A stretch of DNA of 64,000 nucleotides from Ensifer adhaerens (GTDB lineage Bacteria > Pseudomonadota > Alphaproteobacteria > Rhizobiales > Rhizobiaceae): contig NZ_CP118611.1 in NCBI RefSeq assembly GCF_028993555.1, forward strand, positions 1,420,001-1,484,000, given 5' to 3'. The notes beneath the pieces are model-generated. The model was not told the origin of the DNA. It saw only the letters and a program-made list of their open reading frames with translations, and made no database searches. The translations under genes and the position numbers were made by a program. The first letter of the stretch is position 1, and the number at the start of each line of letters is the position of its first letter. Positions 60,809 to 64,000 of this stretch are shown here, piece after piece.

Positions 60809-61681
60809 TCAGACCTTCTTTGATAGGGGTTTGCCAAACAGGCCCTCGGGCTTGAACGCGAGCGCAATAAGCAGGAAGAGGAGGCCGGGAACTTCCTTGT
60901 AGCCGGTGGACACGTAGAAGGCTGTCACCGCCTCAGCGATGCCGATGACGAGCCCACCAACCAAAGCGCCGGCACCGGAGGTCAGGCCTCCGAGGATCGC
61001 CGCAGCAAACCCCTTCAGCACGAGGACAAGCCCCATGCTTGCTCCCGTCAAGGTTACCGGAGCTATGAGGATGCCTGCATAGGCGGCGCTCGCGCAGGAG
61101 ACTGCGAACGAACCGGCGATCACGGCCCGTGTGCTGATGCCCATCAACGCTGCGGCATCGCTATCGTCCGCGGTTGCAACAAAGGCCTTGCCGATCAGCG
61201 TCAGGCGATTGAGTGCTTCGATCACCAGCATCAACACCAACGCCCCTGCAACGATCAGGATCTCCATAGGCATGACGTAGGCGCTCGCGATCGACAACGG
61301 CACAGGCGGCAGCGGTGAGGGAAAGGGAAGATCCTCTTTACCCCAGATGTTCTCCGCAACGTTCTTCATGATGATGCCAAGGGCGATCGTCGAGAGGATC
61401 CACCCCTCAGTTCCAGCCCGTAGCGCAGGACGAACCGCGATGCGCTCGACCGCAGCGCCATAGAGCGCACCGAACATCATGACGACAGGGATCGCCATCC
61501 AGTAACCCAGGATGGGCTGCAGGCTCAGCCCGACAAGGGCACCGACGGCCAAGGCTTCCGCCTGACCAAAGTTCACAGTCTTTGACGTCACGTAGGTCAA
61601 CTGATAGCCGAACGCGACCAGCCCATAGATCATTCCAAGAGAAACACCGCTGACGAGGACCTGCGGAAGCAATTCAAACAT
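60809..61681 (-). CDS. livH: Branched-chain amino acid-type ABC importer permease LivH
   Basis: This is a 290-residue permease with about eight helices: GVSLGMIYGLVAFGYQLTYV, TVNFGQAEALAVGALVGLSL, MGISTRAVIAGSFAVSCASA and KGFAAAILGGLTSGAGALVG are characteristic LivH blocks. It forms the channel with the LivM half of the following gene. The ATG at 61681 follows a GGGGGA ribosome site. Gene order is LivJ, LivH, LivMG, LivF. Confidence 0.94.
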   Translation of the reverse strand: MFELLPQVLVSGVSLGMIYGLVAFGYQLTYVTSKTVNFGQAEALAVGALVGLSLQPILGYWMAIPVVMMFGALYGAAVERIAVRPALRAGTEGWILSTIALGIIMKNVAENIWGKEDLPFPSPLPPVPLSIASAYVMPMEILIVAGALVLMLVIEALNRLTLIGKAFVATADDSDAAALMGISTRAVIAGSFAVSCASAAYAGILIAPVTLTGASMGLVLVLKGFAAAILGGLTSGAGALVGGLVIGIAEAVTAFYVSTGYKEVPGLLFLLIALAFKPEGLFGKPLSKKV

Positions 61682-61693
61682 GACAATCCCCCT

Positions 61694-61717
61694 TGCCGCC
61701 GGGATCGGCCGGCGGCA
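61694..61717 (-). terminator. Intercistronic hairpin after the binding-protein gene
   Basis: TGCCGCCGG (61694-61702) and CCGGCGGCA (61709-61717) form a perfect 9-base stem, 30 bases after the LivJ-type stop on the minus strand and before LivH. It is the third such hairpin behind a binding-protein gene in this window. Confidence 0.6.
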
Positions 61718-61746
61718 CTTGAGTACCAATCGCTGTTTCGGATCTG

Positions 61747-62934
61747 TTAGCGGCCGACGCGCGCCTTGTCGGCGTCATTGGCGAAGGCGACACGCCCCTC
61801 CTTCACCACTCCGACGACAACATGGGAGGCCTCAGTCGCCTCATGGTCCTGTGCGCTGAAGGGCGCGACATAGTCCGTGATCACCCCGTCGACGGGATCC
61901 TTTAGGCCCTCGAGAGCTTGCTTTATGGCTGCTCCATCAGCACCGTCACCAGCCTGGGCGATCGCCGCTGCAAGCAGAAGCATGGCATCGTAGGATTGGG
62001 CAGCCGAAGAAGGGCTTGGAAGTCGATCCACCTTGTAAGCCGCTTGGTAGGCCTTGATGAACCGCGTCCACGCCTCGCTGACGCCCTCGTCCTGAATGAA
62101 GGTCTGGGGCATGTAGACGCCCTCACCGTTCGCGCCCGCATTGTCGATGTAGTTGGACATCGACGAGTTCCAACTCGTCACATATGGCACCTTCCAGCCG
62201 ATCTTGGCCATCGAGTTGGCGACCTGGGCCAGATCCGGGCCCAAGGCGTAGCCAAATACGGCCTGTGCGCCTGCCGCGCGCGCCTTGAGAAGCTGCGGCG
62301 TCATGTCGGGATCGCGAACGTTGAACTTCTCGGTCGCGACCGGTTGCACGCCAAGCTTGTCGAGTGCGACCTCGAGATCGGCTTGGCCCAACTGACCGTA
62401 GTTGGTCGAGTCGGCAAGGATTGCCACCTTGTCGACGCCTCGCCCCTTCACCATCAGCTCAGCCATCATCGCCGACTGGATGGTGTCATAGGCGCCGATG
62501 CGGAAAATGTAGTTTTCCGAATACTCCGGCGGCATGAACTGACGGCTGACGACGCTGCCCGTTGCCACGGGAATGATGATCGGTACCTTCGATTCCTGAT
62601 AGAAACGTGAGGCGGCGATGGCCACGGGTGTGTTGGCGATCCCAACCGCTCCAACGATGCCTTCGCTGTTGATCAGTTCCTGCGCGATCTGCACACCGCG
62701 TTCCGGCTTGGATTCGTCATCACGCTCGATCAACTCGATCTGCTTGCCGTGAACACCGCCTTTGGCGTTGATCTCGGCAACCGCGAGGCGGACGCCGTCG
62801 CGGATGGAAACGCCGAGCGGCGCTGCACCACCTGTGAACGGACCGGTCAAGCCGACGCGGATTGCGGCGTCAGCAGCCACGGCGGTGCCTGCCCAGGCGA
62901 CGCTCAGCGTCACCAGGAGAATGTGCTTCATCAT
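61747..62934 (-). CDS. Liv-type ABC importer substrate-binding protein
   Basis: This is a 395-residue periplasmic binding protein of the Leu/Ile/Val family (Peripla_BP_6). The signal peptide is KHILLVTLSVAWAGTAVAAD. Mature blocks are RVGLTGPFTGGAAPLGVSIR, AEINAKGGVHGKQIELIERD and IGAYDTIQSAMMAELMVKGR. Ligands of this family include amino acids, aromatic acids and urea; the accompanying dehydratase and dehalogenase genes speak for an acid other than Leu/Ile/Val (inference). It is the first Liv gene, 56 bases behind the HAD gene. Confidence 0.93.
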   Translation of the reverse strand: MMKHILLVTLSVAWAGTAVAADAAIRVGLTGPFTGGAAPLGVSIRDGVRLAVAEINAKGGVHGKQIELIERDDESKPERGVQIAQELINSEGIVGAVGIANTPVAIAASRFYQESKVPIIIPVATGSVVSRQFMPPEYSENYIFRIGAYDTIQSAMMAELMVKGRGVDKVAILADSTNYGQLGQADLEVALDKLGVQPVATEKFNVRDPDMTPQLLKARAAGAQAVFGYALGPDLAQVANSMAKIGWKVPYVTSWNSSMSNYIDNAGANGEGVYMPQTFIQDEGVSEAWTRFIKAYQAAYKVDRLPSPSSAAQSYDAMLLLAAAIAQAGDGADGAAIKQALEGLKDPVDGVITDYVAPFSAQDHEATEASHVVVGVVKEGRVAFANDADKARVGR

Positions 62935-62990
62935 CTTTCGTTCCTCTCTTTTGGTTATATCAGGCGCGGCCTCTTCGGGCTCTCTTGGCC

Positions 62991-63692
62991 TCAGCCCCAG
63001 TTCGCCGAACTGAGGAAAGGCGGAACACAGTCGAGTGTCGGAAAGACTGCGTTCGGGGCATAATCGGGCAAGGGTTTGCGGCCTGTACCTCTATCGATCC
63101 AGATACAGCGAAAGCCGAGATCTCGCGCCGCCGCCAAATCAAGGTGCGGGCTTGCGCAAATGTGGACGACGTCGCTGCGGCCAAGACCAAGGGCGTCGTG
63201 CGCGAAATCGAAGATCTGCTGGGTCGGCTTGTAGGCGCCCGCCTGCTGGGCGGTTACTACGCGGTCGATATGGCCGCCGAGCTGCGCGACATTGCCGGCT
63301 ATGATATCGTCGTCGGTGTTGGAGACAATGCAGAGCTTGAAGCCTTGCGCCTTCAGTTCACCGAGGGCTGCAACGACCTCCGGAAACGGCGGCATGCGCG
63401 ATATGCTGCCCGTTAGAATTTCGATATCGTCCGACGTGTAGGCAAGCTCGAGTTCCTCCATCGCCAAGCGCAAGCCCTCGCCCGCAACCACGCGGAAAGA
63501 CTTGTGCGGACGCTCCGCCTCCAGCGCATGTTCATATTTGTCGTAAACCCGGATCAAGGTCTCGGGATCGACGTCGGATCCGGGATGTTTCGCCAGGATC
63601 TGTTCGACGGCAGCAAGCAGGCCCTCGTCCCACTGGATCAGGGTGCCATAGCAGTCGAAGGTCAACCATTCGGGCTTGGGTCCGGAAAGCAT
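62991..63692 (-). CDS. Type II haloacid dehalogenase-like hydrolase
   Basis: This is a 233-residue HAD protein of the L-2-haloacid dehalogenase group. The nucleophile Asp13 is in TFDCYGTLIQWD, motif II is CIVSNTDDDIIAGN, Lys is in AGAYKPTQQIFDFA, and motif IV is HICASPHLDLAAARDLGF. True dehalogenases hydrolyse 2-halo acids; many relatives have other substrates. The ATG at 63692 follows GAGAGGAC. It lies between the IlvD-type dehydratase and the Liv importer, so all may form one operon. Confidence 0.88.
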   Translation of the reverse strand: MLSGPKPEWLTFDCYGTLIQWDEGLLAAVEQILAKHPGSDVDPETLIRVYDKYEHALEAERPHKSFRVVAGEGLRLAMEELELAYTSDDIEILTGSISRMPPFPEVVAALGELKAQGFKLCIVSNTDDDIIAGNVAQLGGHIDRVVTAQQAGAYKPTQQIFDFAHDALGLGRSDVVHICASPHLDLAAARDLGFRCIWIDRGTGRKPLPDYAPNAVFPTLDCVPPFLSSANWG

Positions 63693-63751
63693 AGAAAGTC
63701 CTCTCGTTGAAAAGAATGCGGGCGGCCGCACAGGGGCCGCCCGCGCAAGAA

Positions 63752-64000
63752 TTAGAACCGGGGCATGACGGCGCCTTCGGATGCCGGCGCCACATGCTCT
63801 GAGTAGAATTTCATGTAGCCGCGTTTGATCCTCGGTTCCGGAGCAACATAAGACGCCCAGCGCGCATCGATCACCGCCTGCGAGACATCCAGGTCGAGTT
63901 TGCGAGCTGCGAGGTCAATGTGGATCTCGTCACCGTCCTTGACTACGGCGATCACGCCGCCGCGCGCCGCCTCCGGGGTAACATATCCGATGGCCGGCCC
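63752..64000 (-). CDS. IlvD/EDD-family dehydratase, C-terminal end only
   Basis: About 82 C-terminal residues are visible and the frame is open to the right window edge. AIGYVTPEAARGGVIAVVKD followed by GDEIHIDLAARKLDLDVS is the conserved end of dihydroxyacid/6-phosphogluconate/sugar-acid dehydratases, which remove water from 2,3-dihydroxy acids using an Fe-S cluster. The end (FYSEHVAPASEGAVMPRF) resembles catabolic sugar-acid dehydratases as much as IlvD, and so the substrate is open. It is the most upstream gene seen of the Liv transcription unit. Confidence 0.88.
   Translation of the reverse strand, partial: GPAIGYVTPEAARGGVIAVVKDGDEIHIDLAARKLDLDVSQAVIDARWASYVAPEPRIKRGYMKFYSEHVAPASEGAVMPRF

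Noticed and set aside
1..64000. CRISPR arrays, tRNA or rRNA genes, replication origin
   Set aside because: No regularly spaced repeats, no tRNA-like cloverleaf with CCA end and no rRNA sequence were noticed. No parAB or repABC genes are present.

Overview
The window is GC-rich DNA from an alphaproteobacterium. It is most likely a Rhizobiaceae member (Rhizobium, Sinorhizobium/Ensifer or Agrobacterium type), and probably an accessory replicon or island. The reasons are the density of ABC uptake systems with catabolic genes, the RpiR, GntR and LysR regulators, and an IS21-family element at the left edge. That assignment is inference; no rRNA, tRNA, replication gene or CRISPR array was seen.

Left part (1-6.9 kb). 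A partial IS21 element (istA, istB and right end) has cut a gene. Only the 3' end of that gene survives, directly upstream of an intact all-helical coiled-coil protein that may be a pore-forming-toxin-like subunit. A DUF6220-like membrane protein, a flavodoxin-fold quinone reductase and a divergent LysR regulator follow. After them come gene debris and an orphan protein with a PD-(D/E)XK nuclease signature.

Minus-strand run (33.9 kb down to 6.9 kb). Twenty-six genes lie on one strand with short gaps or 4-base overlaps. Block one (33861 to 22219) is catabolic: KDPG aldolase, two SDRs, two zinc alcohol dehydrogenases, glycerol-type kinase, AroE-like dehydrogenase, cupin phosphoglucose isomerase, 2-hydroxyacid dehydrogenase, a metallo-beta-lactamase/tyrosine-phosphatase fusion and two tagatose-3-epimerase-like enzymes. 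Block two is an RpiR regulator with an inositol-monophosphatase-like enzyme. Block three is a carbohydrate ABC importer with two different ATPases and a small membrane protein, running into an ABC-2 type exporter, an SDR and a secreted/anchored protein. pntAB closes the run. The motif AGAATKAAATTT lies upstream of all three blocks and is a candidate RpiR operator.

GntR locus (34.7-48.2 kb). The 13-base palindrome ATATATSATATAT occurs three times. One copy precedes a GMC oxidoreductase, one lies between an aldehyde dehydrogenase and a split-transketolase/ribose-type ABC operon, and one lies between an AroE-like gene and a GldA-SDR-MDR operon. With the FCD-type GntR gene inside the locus, this looks like one regulon for an unidentified sugar or polyol. 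No kinase is present in it.

Right part (48.5-64 kb). A LysR gene faces a redox/detoxification set on the minus strand: periplasmic cupin, Tat-exported ABM protein, yellow/MRJP-like protein, NhaP-type antiporter, AKR, LLM flavin oxidoreductase, MFS exporter and a second cupin. The end of the window holds a branched-chain-amino-acid-type (Liv) ABC system with a fused LivM-LivG protein. It is preceded by a type II haloacid dehalogenase and the C-terminus of an IlvD/EDD-family dehydratase.
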